A stretch of 64,000 nucleotides of DNA from Marinobacter szutsaonensis (lineage in GTDB: Bacteria; Pseudomonadota; Gammaproteobacteria; Pseudomonadales; Oleiphilaceae). The stretch is taken from positions 496,001-560,000 of the forward strand of contig NZ_BAAAFC010000002.1 in the NCBI RefSeq assembly GCF_039523335.1. Reading direction: 5' to 3'. The position numbers were made by a program, and so were the translations under genes. Below, one piece after another: positions 36,345 to 45,115 of this stretch. Below the pieces are notes generated by a model, which saw only the letters and a program-made list of their open reading frames with translations, was not told the DNA's origin and ran no database searches. Each line of letters opens with the position of its first letter. Positions within the stretch are counted from its first letter, which is position 1.

Positions 36345-37241
36345 CTAGGGCCAGTTTTCAGGCACCACGAAGATCCGGTCTGTTTCCCGCCAGATCCCGC
36401 TGTCCGCGTCGCTCTCCAGCACCGCAAAGAGTGCGGGGACGGCGTGATGCTCAATGCGTTCGAGCGCTTCAAGAGTGGTCTCCGGAGCGGGCGGCTCATC
36501 CTGGAGCCAGGGGCCGATCCAGTGGGGCTTGTGAAGCGGGACCCAGCAGGACGTGTCTCTTGCTCGGGCCGTTGAGAGGTAAAGCCAGCTGCCCCGAAGG
36601 TGATTGTCCGGCACGTAGTCGGGTGCCGAGATCGAGTTGCCATCGGGATAGAACAGATAGCCCGGCATGAAGATCCGTGCGGTGAGGGGGCCGCTGATGT
36701 CGAGTTGCTCCAACAGGGCCCGGGTTTCCGGCTGGTGGGTCCGGCGGCTCTGCTGATGGATCAGGTTGTCAGTTTTGAGGTCCAGCCGGTCGCGGGCATT
36801 GGGGCCGTACCAGAGCGTCGGGTGATCGGTCCCTGGCACGCCGAGGTAGTATTTCACCGCGATTTCGTGATGCTCGATCCGGTCATCGGTTCGGTTGTGC
36901 ACCACAAAGTCCAGCTCGCCAATGGTGCGACCGTTGGACTGGATCTGCTGGTTTTTCAGGAGGATTTCCCAGCCAAGCAGATCCTCCAACAGCACCTGGT
37001 ACAGACGCTCGAAATAGAAGCCCAGCCGGCGCTGGGGCGGTTCCCGAAGCAAGGCCGGCGCAGCCTGCAGATCATGATCCCATGCCCGGAGCTTTTCCAG
37101 ATGATTGGGTGGCAGATAGCGGGCGGGCTCAAAAGAGAGTGGTGAGCTCAGCAGCTGGGGCGTATGGCAAAGCCACGCCAGATGCCTGACGGCGGGGCTG
37201 CGGAGGGCGTAGGGGATATCGCCGATGCTGATGTCGTCCAT
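36345..37241 (-). CDS. DUF1853 family protein
   Basis: 298 residues from the ATG at 37241. It matches the DUF1853 family by [39 protein letters not shown], the nuclease-like stretch [20 protein letters not shown] followed by AVKYYLG, and [10 protein letters not shown]. The D-x(n)-E/H-x-A-V-K pattern recalls PD-(D/E)xK-fold enzymes, but no activity has been shown to my knowledge. It is transcribed away from the glyoxalase gene and converges on the zeta-like gene. Start choice rests on family length; a longer frame upstream overlaps the divergent promoter. Confidence 0.8.
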   Translation of the reverse strand: MDDISIGDIPYALRSPAVRHLAWLCHTPQLLSSPLSFEPARYLPPNHLEKLRAWDHDLQAAPALLREPPQRRLGFYFERLYQVLLEDLLGWEILLKNQQIQSNGRTIGELDFVVHNRTDDRIEHHEIAVKYYLGVPGTDHPTLWYGPNARDRLDLKTDNLIHQQSRRTHQPETRALLEQLDISGPLTARIFMPGYLFYPDGNSISAPDYVPDNHLRGSWLYLSTARARDTSCWVPLHKPHWIGPWLQDEPPAPETTLEALERIEHHAVPALFAVLESDADSGIWRETDRIFVVPENWP

Positions 37242-37305
37242 TGGCCAAGGATACCGTAAACTGTGTTCAAGCAGTAAGACGACCATTATTCGACAAGGAG
37301 CGCAT

Positions 37306-37746
37306 ATGCAATACCTCCACACCATGATCCGGGTGAGTGACCTGGACGAGACGCTGCATTTCTTCTGCGACCTGCTGGGCATGGTCGAGATCAACCGGAA
37401 GAGCAGCGAGAAAGGCCGGTTCACCCTGGTGTTTCTGGCGGCACCGGAAGACGAGGCGCGGGCCCGGGAAGACCGTGCGCCGATGATCGAGCTGACCTAC
37501 AACTGGGATCCGGAAGAGTACACCGGCGGCCGCAATTTCGGTCACCTGGCCTATCGGGTGGATGATATCTATGCCCTGTGCGAGAAGCTTCAGGCCAACG
37601 GTGTGACCATCAACCGCCCGCCCCGGGATGGCTACATGGCGTTTATCCGGACTCCCGACAACATCTCCATCGAGCTGCTCCAGAAAGGCGAGGCGCTGCC
37701 TCCGAAAGAGCCCTGGGCCAGCATGGAGAACACCGGTACCTGGTAA
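37306..37746 (+). CDS. gloA: Lactoylglutathione lyase (glyoxalase I)
   Basis: 146 residues from the ATG at 37306, with AAGGAG 5 nt upstream. Single vicinal-oxygen-chelate domain: [57 protein letters not shown] and [20 protein letters not shown]. The four metal ligands can be placed at His5, the Glu of MIEL, the His of FGHLAY and the Glu of SIELL, as in nickel-dependent GloA. It converts the methylglyoxal-glutathione adduct to lactoylglutathione. Monocistronic or followed after 64 bp by the Clp-N gene. Confidence 0.94.
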   Translation: MQYLHTMIRVSDLDETLHFFCDLLGMVEINRKSSEKGRFTLVFLAAPEDEARAREDRAPMIELTYNWDPEEYTGGRNFGHLAYRVDDIYALCEKLQANGVTINRPPRDGYMAFIRTPDNISIELLQKGEALPPKEPWASMENTGTW

Positions 37747-37810
37747 AACTGCCCTCGAACAGACTACGGAACAGCATCAGGATGATGCCAACACAACATG
37801 GAGAAGTTGA

Positions 37811-38452
37811 ATGGAAGACTGGCAAGGATGCCTTGATCCCCAATGTCAGACCGCGTTGCTGCGGGCCCGGGACAACGTCAGCGGGCGAGGCGGCGCGGCC
37901 ATCACCGTCGAAGATTTCCTGCTTGCGTTACTGGACACCGATCCGTCAATCACACGGTATCTGCGTGGCTGCGGCGTCGATCTGGACGAACTGATTCGCA
38001 CTATCCAGTGTGAGCAGCCGATCGTCACCGAAGTGGGCGGGGAGGGGCTGTTGTCTTCGCAGCTGATCTACTGGCTGGCAAGCGCGCGGGAGGCCTTCAA
38101 GGTGCCCTGGCTGGACTGGCCCCACCTTCTGGATACCCTGGCAAGACGGGCAGAGCGGCTCGAGGGCAAAGCCTACGTGGCCCTTCTGGAACAGGTCCCG
38201 AGATGGCCCGAGTTGGCGGAGCCGACGCCGCCGGACAATGTTGCCACCGATACCCGCGCACCGATTGCCATCACCGATCCACAGTGGATTGAGTTAGCCG
38301 ACGATGTCGCGGTGACCGTGGCGGCCTGTTGCCGGGCTCTCGTCTGGGTTCGTGGGCTCCGGGGGGCGGGCAAGTCGAGCTGGTTGCAGTACCTGCTACC
38401 GGTGCTCGAGCGGGACTACGTCGAGATCGATCTGCGCCGGAAGCCGAACTGA
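37811..38452 (+). CDS. Clp-N-like domain with Walker A: first part of a split P-loop ATPase
   Basis: 213 residues. Residues about 8-135 resemble the double helical N-domain of ClpA/ClpV ATPases (TALLRARDNVSGRGGAAITV, EDFLLALLDTDPSITRYLRG). Residues about 170-190 hold a P-loop, ALVWVRGLRGAGKSSWLQYL. The frame ends 20 residues later in TGA, which overlaps the ATG of the next frame (TGATG, 38450-38454). The expected Walker B is not in this protein but in the next one. Either a frameshift broke one gene of about 475 residues, or two coupled subunits form one ATPase. I see no slippery heptamer near the junction. Confidence 0.65.
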   Translation: MEDWQGCLDPQCQTALLRARDNVSGRGGAAITVEDFLLALLDTDPSITRYLRGCGVDLDELIRTIQCEQPIVTEVGGEGLLSSQLIYWLASAREAFKVPWLDWPHLLDTLARRAERLEGKAYVALLEQVPRWPELAEPTPPDNVATDTRAPIAITDPQWIELADDVAVTVAACCRALVWVRGLRGAGKSSWLQYLLPVLERDYVEIDLRRKPN

Positions 38453-39234
38453 TGGCCAGTGATCTTCCCGTCATACCGGTGAGCGAAGCGGATGACGATG
38501 AGACGGGCTGTTCCCGAGGCTGGCCATTGCTGGTGCTCGACAACGTGTCGCCGGCGGATCTCCTGACGTTGATGGCTGCGCCGGGAGCGGTGGCGTCGGA
38601 ACTGCTTTCCAGCTGGTCCGGCCCGGTGTTGCTACTGGGCCCCGAAGGCCCGGATGATGCGTCTGCGGTTAAGGCCCTGCAACACCGGCTGGGGCGCCGC
38701 CTCGATGCCTTCGATATGCCCTCAGCCAGCCAGGCTCAGCGGAAAGCCATCCTGACTGCCCACCAGTCCGCTATCGAAAAGCAATGGAATATTCAGTTAC
38801 CGCTTGCGGTTATTCAGTACGTCGCGTCCAGCCGAAGCCGATGCGTGAGCACGCCCGGTGGCATGCTCGAGTGGGTCGGTCGCGCGGCGGCACGGTTAAG
38901 CCTGTTTGCGAAAAGAGGGCCGGTGGAAGCGGCCGCGCTGGCCGGGCAGGCCGATACCCTGAGGCGGCAGGGACTGGTTGCCATGGCGCGACAGGAGCCG
39001 GTTGAGGAGCTTGAGCAGTCTCTTCGTGACATTGAACTCCAGCAGGCTGCCGCGGAAGTTGCCTGGCGGGAACGTAAGGCGGCCGGCACCCTGCGACGAC
39101 TTTCTGTCGAGGATTTGCGACGTGAGCTGGAACAGTGGGTTGCAGCGGGCCCCGGCCCGGTTCACTATGTGCTGCATTGTGATCAACAGCATGGAGATTC
39201 CGCGAGTGCAGGATCTGGAAATCTACATTCGTGA
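38452..39234 (+). CDS. Second part of the split Clp-like P-loop ATPase
   Basis: 260 residues from the ATG at 38452. Near the start RGWPLLVLDNVSPADLLTLM looks like a Walker B strand, about 55 residues after the P-loop of the preceding protein if the two are joined; the usual catalytic Glu is replaced by Asn. GPVLLLGPEGPDDASAVKAL and AQRKAILTAHQSAIEKQWNI resemble the sensor and lid parts of a ClpA-type first AAA domain. The region 165-240 is a coiled coil, like the middle insert in ClpB/ClpV. There is no second AAA domain. The end overlaps the next gene by 44 bp. Confidence 0.6.
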   Translation: MASDLPVIPVSEADDDETGCSRGWPLLVLDNVSPADLLTLMAAPGAVASELLSSWSGPVLLLGPEGPDDASAVKALQHRLGRRLDAFDMPSASQAQRKAILTAHQSAIEKQWNIQLPLAVIQYVASSRSRCVSTPGGMLEWVGRAAARLSLFAKRGPVEAAALAGQADTLRRQGLVAMARQEPVEELEQSLRDIELQQAAAEVAWRERKAAGTLRRLSVEDLRRELEQWVAAGPGPVHYVLHCDQQHGDSASAGSGNLHS

Positions 39235-39580
39235 CCTGGCACCGAATCAGGTGTCACAGTGGCTTGAGGCCAACGTTGACAACCTCGCCCTGGACGACAC
39301 CGATGTGTCCTCGGTTATCAAAGGCACGGCTTTCTACGAGGGAGCATCAGTGCGCATTACGCTGTACCCGGGAGCTTTTGGCAAGCGCTTCACCTCGCTG
39401 GTGCTCGAGGGGGAAGAGTTGCCCTGGGGTACTGACCTGGATTGTGCACGAAGTGCCTGGCGGGCAATGGACACCGAGATCCGCTGCAGCCCTGGTGACT
39501 GGCAGGAAGGTGAGCCGGTTGAGGATGAAAAGTGGTGGCGCCTGGACAGTCGCGGGGAACAGAAGGTGGTCTGGAATTAA
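39191..39580 (+). CDS. Hypothetical protein linked to the split ATPase
   Basis: 129 residues, not recognised. It starts MEIPRVQDLEIYIRDLAPNQ and has an acidic, beta-rich character with five tryptophans (LPWGTDL, SAWRAM, EKWWRLD). No signal peptide or membrane segment. It overlaps the end of the ATPase fragment by 44 bp in another frame, which implies translational coupling and a shared role. A clear terminator follows at once (39585-39608), so it ends the unit. Confidence 0.6.
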   Translation: MEIPRVQDLEIYIRDLAPNQVSQWLEANVDNLALDDTDVSSVIKGTAFYEGASVRITLYPGAFGKRFTSLVLEGEELPWGTDLDCARSAWRAMDTEIRCSPGDWQEGEPVEDEKWWRLDSRGEQKVVWN

Positions 39581-39584
39581 AAAA

Positions 39585-39608
39585 GGCAGCCGCGAAGGCT
39601 GCCTTTTT
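39585..39608. terminator. Bidirectional terminator between the ATPase unit and the cold-shock gene
   Basis: Stem GGCAGCC (39585-39591) and GGCTGCC (39597-39603) around GCGAA, A-run on the left, five T on the right. Lies between convergent genes. Confidence 0.88.
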
Positions 39609-39628
39609 CGTTGGCCGGAGCCTGGTAC

Positions 39629-40174
39629 TCAGTCGCTCAGGATGGACACGTTGTCCGCCTGAAGGCCCTTGTCGGCTTCAACCACGTTGAAACGAACCAG
39701 CTGGCCCTGGCGCAGGACCCGGCGGCCGCGGCCACGGATGGCACGGAAGTGCACGAACACTTCGTCACCGCTGTCACGGACGATAAAGCCGAACCCTTTC
39801 TTGACGTTGAACCACTTCACGGTGCCTTCTTCATCGCCTTCGGGGGTGGTGTCATCGAAATCGCCTTCGTCCTCGTCATCATTACGCTGGGGACGGGAAG
39901 GCGCGCGGCGGGCGTTGCTCTGAGCGGTCTGTTGCTTGGCAGAGAGTGCCACGGCCAGGAAGCCAGCGATGCCAAACAGGACCAGGGTAATGATGTAGGC
40001 AGCAATGCCCCGGTTGCTTCCGAGAGCTTCAATCACTTCGCCGGCAGCAATCAGACGCAGTGGCTCGGGGGTGGCAGTCAGAATAAAAGCCAGGATCAAT
40101 GGTGCGGGAATCGCGATCAGAACAGCGACAAGGATCGCTTTGGCTGGATTACGCATTGAAGGTAACTTCTCCAT
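39629..40174 (-). CDS. Membrane-anchored cold-shock-domain protein
   Basis: About 181 residues. Two N-terminal membrane helices ([20 protein letters not shown] and [20 protein letters not shown]), an acidic, proline-arginine linker of about 40 residues ([20 protein letters not shown]), and a complete C-terminal cold-shock domain: [30 protein letters not shown] and [20 protein letters not shown]. The RNP1-like KGFGFI and RNP2-like VFVHF are intact, so it should bind single-stranded RNA or DNA at the cytoplasmic face of the membrane. The start is ATG 40174 or 40156; neither has a strong ribosome site. An unusual layout, since most Csp proteins are free 70-residue domains. Confidence 0.85.
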   Translation of the reverse strand: MEKLPSMRNPAKAILVAVLIAIPAPLILAFILTATPEPLRLIAAGEVIEALGSNRGIAAYIITLVLFGIAGFLAVALSAKQQTAQSNARRAPSRPQRNDDEDEGDFDDTTPEGDEEGTVKWFNVKKGFGFIVRDSGDEVFVHFRAIRGRGRRVLRQGQLVRFNVVEADKGLQADNVSILSD

Positions 40175-40317
40175 TTTTGTAACGCTAACGATAAAGAACC
40201 GGATATCAGGTAAACTCACGCATCCGGCCGGTGAAAACCGCCAGATCCCGAAAATAAGGGGAGGCTGGCGGAGAAAAGCGGCATATTACCAGATAATCCC
40301 GAGCGCTGACCAAACCG

Positions 40318-40536
40318 ATGACACAGAAAGACCTCGAAGCCCGACTCGACGAACTCGAAATGCGGATCGCCTTTCAGGATGAAGTGATCAACACCCTGAG
40401 TGAGCAGGTGGCCAAGCAGGAAATGGACATCCGGGAGCTGTGGGATGCAAAACGGTTGCTGCACAAGCAGCTGAAGGACGTGTCGCCTTCGAATATCAAG
40501 CCGGAGGATGAGGAGACGCCGCCTCCGCATTATTGA
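40318..40536 (+). CDS. slyX: SlyX family protein
   Basis: 72 residues: an almost continuous coiled coil (LEARLDELEMRIAFQDEVIN, then TLSEQVAKQEMDIRELWDAK) and the family ending PPPHY. That ending is diagnostic of SlyX. The function is not known; in E. coli it lies near slyD and fkpA. Here it stands alone, divergent from the membrane cold-shock gene, and a REPIN-like pair begins at its stop codon. Confidence 0.93.
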   Translation: MTQKDLEARLDELEMRIAFQDEVINTLSEQVAKQEMDIRELWDAKRLLHKQLKDVSPSNIKPEDEETPPPHY

Positions 40537-40808
40537 AAATGGGGTCAGAAGAAGGCTTTCTTCAGACCCCGACATGGCGCTAACTCCGGCCCAGCCTCAG
40601 GGGTCTGATGAAAAGCCTCCGGCTTTCCATCTGACCCCATTTTCAGATCAACCTCAGAGTTTGACGCTAACTTGGGGTCAGATGAAGGCTTTCATCAGAC
40701 CCCTGGGGGGTGGGGGCAGGCCTGAAAATGGGGTCAGATGAACAAGTTCATCAGACCCCTCGGGAGCGGTTTAACTCCGGGGTCTGAAGAAAGCCTTCTT
40801 CTGACCCC
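40534..40808. repeat. REPIN-like palindrome cluster E (5 copies; one textbook pair)
   Basis: Copies at 40541-40570 (E, plus), 40600-40638 (T, minus, with a longer AAAAGCC/GGCTTTC stem), 40674-40703 (T, plus), 40730-40759 (T, plus) and 40779-40808 (E, minus). The first two form a complete inverted pair of 112 bp whose outer ends are TGAAAAT (40534-40540) and ATTTTCA (40639-40645). The last two form the same kind of pair in reverse (T plus, E minus). The cluster lies between the convergent slyX and dapE genes, and the switch in orientation falls in its middle. Confidence 0.93.
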
Positions 40809-40812
40809 TCCT

Positions 40813-42167
<1,355 letters not shown>

Positions 42168-42191
42168 TTCTTGGCGGCACTCTTCGCGCTA

Positions 42192-43220
42192 TCAGTTATT
42201 CGCGTGCAGCTCTTCGTTCAGCTCGATGGCGGTCTTGTTGGTCTTGCACTCGACCGCGCCGGTCTGGCTGTTGCGGCGGAACAGGAGGTCCGGTTTGCTG
42301 GCCAGGTCGCGGGCTTTGACCACTTCCACCAGCTCATTGTTGTCGTCCAGCAGGGCGACTTTGGTGCCGGAGGTGATGTACAGGCCGGCTTCCACGGTGC
42401 AGCGATCCCCCAGGGGGATGCCGATGCCGGCGTTGGCGCCGAGCAGGCAGTTCTCTCCCACTGAGATGATGATGTTGCCGCCGCCGGAGAGGGTGCCCAT
42501 GGTGGAGCAGCCGCCGCCGAGGTCGGAGCCCTTGCCGATCATCACGCCTGCGGAGATCCGGCCCTCGATCATGGAGGTGCCTTCGGTGCCGGCGTTGAAG
42601 TTGATGAAGCCTTCGTGCATCACGGTGGTGCCTTCGCCCACATAGGCGCCGAGGCGGACCCGGGCGGTGTCGGCAACACGGACGCCCTTCGGTACCACGT
42701 AGTCAGTCATCTGCGGGAACTTGTCGACAGACTTCACTTCCAGGGTGCGGCCTTCAATGCGGGCCTGGAGCTGGCGGTCGGCCAGTTCGTTCAGATCGAT
42801 GGCGCCTTCGTTGGTCCACGCCAGGTTCGGCAGCAGGCCGAAAATACCATCCAGCTTCACACCGTGGGGCTTGGCCAGGCGGTGGGAGATCAGGTGCAGC
42901 TTGAGGTACACCTCGGGGGTGCTGGAGGCGGTGTCATCGCTGGCCAGAACGGTGACCACCACCGGGCGCTTGCTCTGGGCCGCTTTCTCGGCCAGGGTGG
43001 CCTGGTCGGTCTGGCCCAGCTGGCGCAGGGCGTTGGCGAACTGGTGCAACTGTTCAGCGGTGGCCGCGATGGCCTGGTTGCCGCCCTGGTAATCGAGCGC
43101 GCTTTCAACCACATCGATCAGCGCCTTGTCGGGGGTCATGATCGGCTGCTGGTAGTAAACCTCCAGCCACTCGCCCTGGTTGTTCTGGGTGCCGATGCCG
43201 ATACCGAATGCAAAACTCAT
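42192..43220 (-). CDS. dapD: Tetrahydrodipicolinate N-succinyltransferase (long form)
   Basis: 342 residues from the ATG at 43220 (AGGAG 10 nt upstream); an in-frame ATG at 43253 lies next to a repeat and is less likely. The N-terminal 190 residues are the extra domain of the Pseudomonas-type long DapD. The left-handed beta helix follows: VADTARVRLGAYVGEGTTVM, FINFNAGTEGTSMIEGRISA, DLGGGCSTMGTLSGGGNI and LLGANAGIGIPLGDRCTVEA. It transfers succinyl from CoA to tetrahydrodipicolinate, the step before DapC. Confidence 0.96.
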   Translation of the reverse strand: MSFAFGIGIGTQNNQGEWLEVYYQQPIMTPDKALIDVVESALDYQGGNQAIAATAEQLHQFANALRQLGQTDQATLAEKAAQSKRPVVVTVLASDDTASSTPEVYLKLHLISHRLAKPHGVKLDGIFGLLPNLAWTNEGAIDLNELADRQLQARIEGRTLEVKSVDKFPQMTDYVVPKGVRVADTARVRLGAYVGEGTTVMHEGFINFNAGTEGTSMIEGRISAGVMIGKGSDLGGGCSTMGTLSGGGNIIISVGENCLLGANAGIGIPLGDRCTVEAGLYITSGTKVALLDDNNELVEVVKARDLASKPDLLFRRNSQTGAVECKTNKTAIELNEELHANN

Positions 43221-43253
43221 CTGGTGGTTGCTCCTGTTTTTAAATTTGAACAT

Positions 43254-43348
43254 GGGGTCTGAAGAACGCTTTCTTCTGACCCCTTTATAGATCTCAACTT
43301 TGTGGTGGGTCTGAAAACGGGGTCAGATGAAGGTCTTCATCAGACCCC
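43254..43348. repeat. REPIN-like palindrome cluster G (2 copies)
   Basis: Copies at 43254-43283 (E, minus) and 43319-43348 (T, plus), starts 65 bp apart, in the gap between dapD and the ArsC-like gene. Orientation is back to back relative to the usual head-to-head pairs. Confidence 0.92.
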
Positions 43349-43375
43349 AACTCCACGACCCCACCTTCACCAAAA

Positions 43376-43720
43376 TTAGCCAATCCCCTTTTCAGCCCAC
43401 TCGTCGGCCTTGAAGCCAACAAAAACCTCGCCGTCATGCTCCACCACCGGTCGCTTAATGATGGACGGGTTTTCGAGCATGATGTCGTGGGCGGATTGGG
43501 CGCTAATGTTATCACGAACGTCGTCCGGAAGTTTGCGCCAGGTGGTGCCGCGGCGGTTGAGAAGGGTTTCCCAGCCGATGGCCTGTTCCCATTCGCTGAG
43601 TTTGTCGCTGCTCAGGCCGTCTTTTTTGAAGTCGTGGAATTCGTAGGAGATGCCCTGGTCGTCGAGCCATTTGCGGGCTTTTTTGACGGTGTCGCAGTTT
43701 TTGATGCCGTAGAGTTTCAT
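43376..43720 (-). CDS. ArsC/Spx-family thioredoxin-fold protein (YffB-like)
   Basis: 114 residues. The active-site region IKNCDTVKKARKWLDDQGIS has a single cysteine (C9) in the C-x-x-x(K) form of the arsenate reductase family; FHDFKKDGLSSDKLSEW, LLNRRGTTWRKLPDD and ENPSIIKRPVVEHDGEVFVG complete the family pattern. In E. coli the relative yffB also sits next to dapE, and the link between this protein and the dap genes is conserved but unexplained. Arsenate reduction is doubtful. The gene lies between clusters G and H of repeats. Confidence 0.9.
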   Translation of the reverse strand: MKLYGIKNCDTVKKARKWLDDQGISYEFHDFKKDGLSSDKLSEWEQAIGWETLLNRRGTTWRKLPDDVRDNISAQSAHDIMLENPSIIKRPVVEHDGEVFVGFKADEWAEKGIG

Positions 43721-43744
43721 CTTTAGTGCCTAAGACTTGAAAAT

Positions 43745-43909
43745 GGGGTCAGAAGAAAGCGTTCTTCAGACCCCGTAACCTCAGGGGTCTGATGAACTTT
43801 GTTCATCTGACCCCAACTTAACGCTGAAAATGGGGTCAGAAGAAGGCTTTCTTCAGACCCCGGGGTGCGTCTTGAAAATGGGGTCAGAAGAAGGCTTTCT
43901 TCAGACCCC
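43745..43909. repeat. REPIN-like palindrome cluster H (4 copies)
   Basis: Copies at 43745-43774 (E, plus), 43784-43814 (T, minus), 43832-43861 (E, plus) and 43880-43909 (E, plus). The first two are a tight head-to-head pair only 9 bp apart. The sequence left of each plus copy is TGAAAAT, and the right side of the last is CTGAGG, the reverse of the CCTCAG that precedes the minus copy. These conserved flanks show that the element is longer and less symmetric than its core. Separates dapC from the ArsC-like gene. Confidence 0.93.
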
Positions 43910-43915
43910 TGAGGT

Positions 43916-45115
43916 TCAGCGATTCGCCTTAACAAACTCCACAATCCGCTTCGCCGCCTCAACACACTCCTCCAACGGCGCCACCAGCGCCATACGCACC
44001 CGATTTTCGCCGGGGTTGTGGCCGTCGACGGTACGGGAGAGGTAGCGGCCGGGGAGGACGTGGACGTTTTGCTGGGCGGAGAGTTCGCGGGCGAAGGTCT
44101 CGTCGTCCATCGGGGTTTCCGGCCAGAGGTAGAAGCCGGCGTCGGGGAAGTCGACGTTCATCACTTCCCGCAGGATGGGCACCACGGCCTCGAACTTGGC
44201 CCGGTAAGCGGCGCGGTTCTCCCGCACATGGTCTTCGTCATTCCAGGCGGCGATGCTGGCCAGCTGGTTATGGATGGGCATGGCGCAGCCGTGGTAGGTG
44301 CGGTATTTCAGGTAGCCCTTGAGCACATCCGCATCACCGGCCACGAAGCCGGAGCGCAGGCCCGGCAGGTTGCTGCGCTTGGACAGGCTGTGGAACACGA
44401 TGCAGCGTTTGAAGTCGTCCCGGCCCAGCGCTGCGCAGGTTTGCAGCAGGCCTTCGGGCGGGTTGCTCTCGTCCGGGTAGAGTTCCGAGTAACACTCGTC
44501 AGAGGCGATGAGGAAGTCGTGCCGGTCGGCAAGGTCGATCACCTTGGCCAGGGTCTCCCGGGGAATCACGGCGCCGCTGGGGTTGCCGGGGGAGCACAGG
44601 AACAGCAGCTGGCAGTCTTCCCAGACGCTCTCAGGTACCGCGTCAAAATCCGGGATGAAGCCGTTGCTGGCATCACAGGCCAGGTACACCGGATCGGCGC
44701 CGGCGAGGAAGGCCGCGCCTTCATAGATCTGGTAGAACGGGTTCGGGCTCACCACCTTGGCGGGCTTGCGGCTGTCGATCACCGCCTGGACGAGGGCGAA
44801 GATCGCTTCACGGGTGCCGTTCACCGGCACCACGTTGGCCGTCGGGTCCAGCGAGCCTGCAGAAAGCTTGAAACGCCGGGTGGCCCAGTCGGCGATGGTC
44901 TGTCTCAGTTCGTCGGTGCCCTTGGTGGTGGGGTAGTTCGCCAGCTTATCCAGGTTGTCGGCGATCACCTGCTTCACGAACTCCGGGGAAGGGTGCTTGG
45001 GCTCGCCAATGCCCAGGGAAATGGGCGCCAGGTGCTCGGGCACGCTGATGCCGGCCTTCAGCTTGGCCAGCTTTTCAAAAGGATAGGGATGTAATCGGTC
45101 AAGATTCTGGTTCAT
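43916..45115 (-). CDS. dapC: Succinyldiaminopimelate transaminase
   Basis: 399 residues, fold-type I aminotransferase. PLP site SLSKRSNLPGLRSGFVAG with the Schiff-base lysine, NPFYQIYEGAAFLAGADPVY, LFLCSPGNPSGAVI and SDECYSELYPDE fit DapC. The family start MNQNLDRLHPYPFEKLAKLK is also diagnostic. It converts N-succinyl-2-amino-6-ketopimelate to N-succinyl-LL-diaminopimelate with glutamate as donor. The ATG overlaps the end of glnD by 4 bp, so the two are translated together, a link between nitrogen sensing and diaminopimelate supply that recurs in pseudomonads. Confidence 0.94.
   Translation of the reverse strand: MNQNLDRLHPYPFEKLAKLKAGISVPEHLAPISLGIGEPKHPSPEFVKQVIADNLDKLANYPTTKGTDELRQTIADWATRRFKLSAGSLDPTANVVPVNGTREAIFALVQAVIDSRKPAKVVSPNPFYQIYEGAAFLAGADPVYLACDASNGFIPDFDAVPESVWEDCQLLFLCSPGNPSGAVIPRETLAKVIDLADRHDFLIASDECYSELYPDESNPPEGLLQTCAALGRDDFKRCIVFHSLSKRSNLPGLRSGFVAGDADVLKGYLKYRTYHGCAMPIHNQLASIAAWNDEDHVRENRAAYRAKFEAVVPILREVMNVDFPDAGFYLWPETPMDDETFARELSAQQNVHVLPGRYLSRTVDGHNPGENRVRMALVAPLEECVEAAKRIVEFVKANR

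Noticed and set aside
38430..38454. Programmed -1 ribosomal frameshift in the split ATPase
   Set aside because: No slippery heptamer or strong downstream structure is visible; TGATG coupling or a plain mutation explains the data better.
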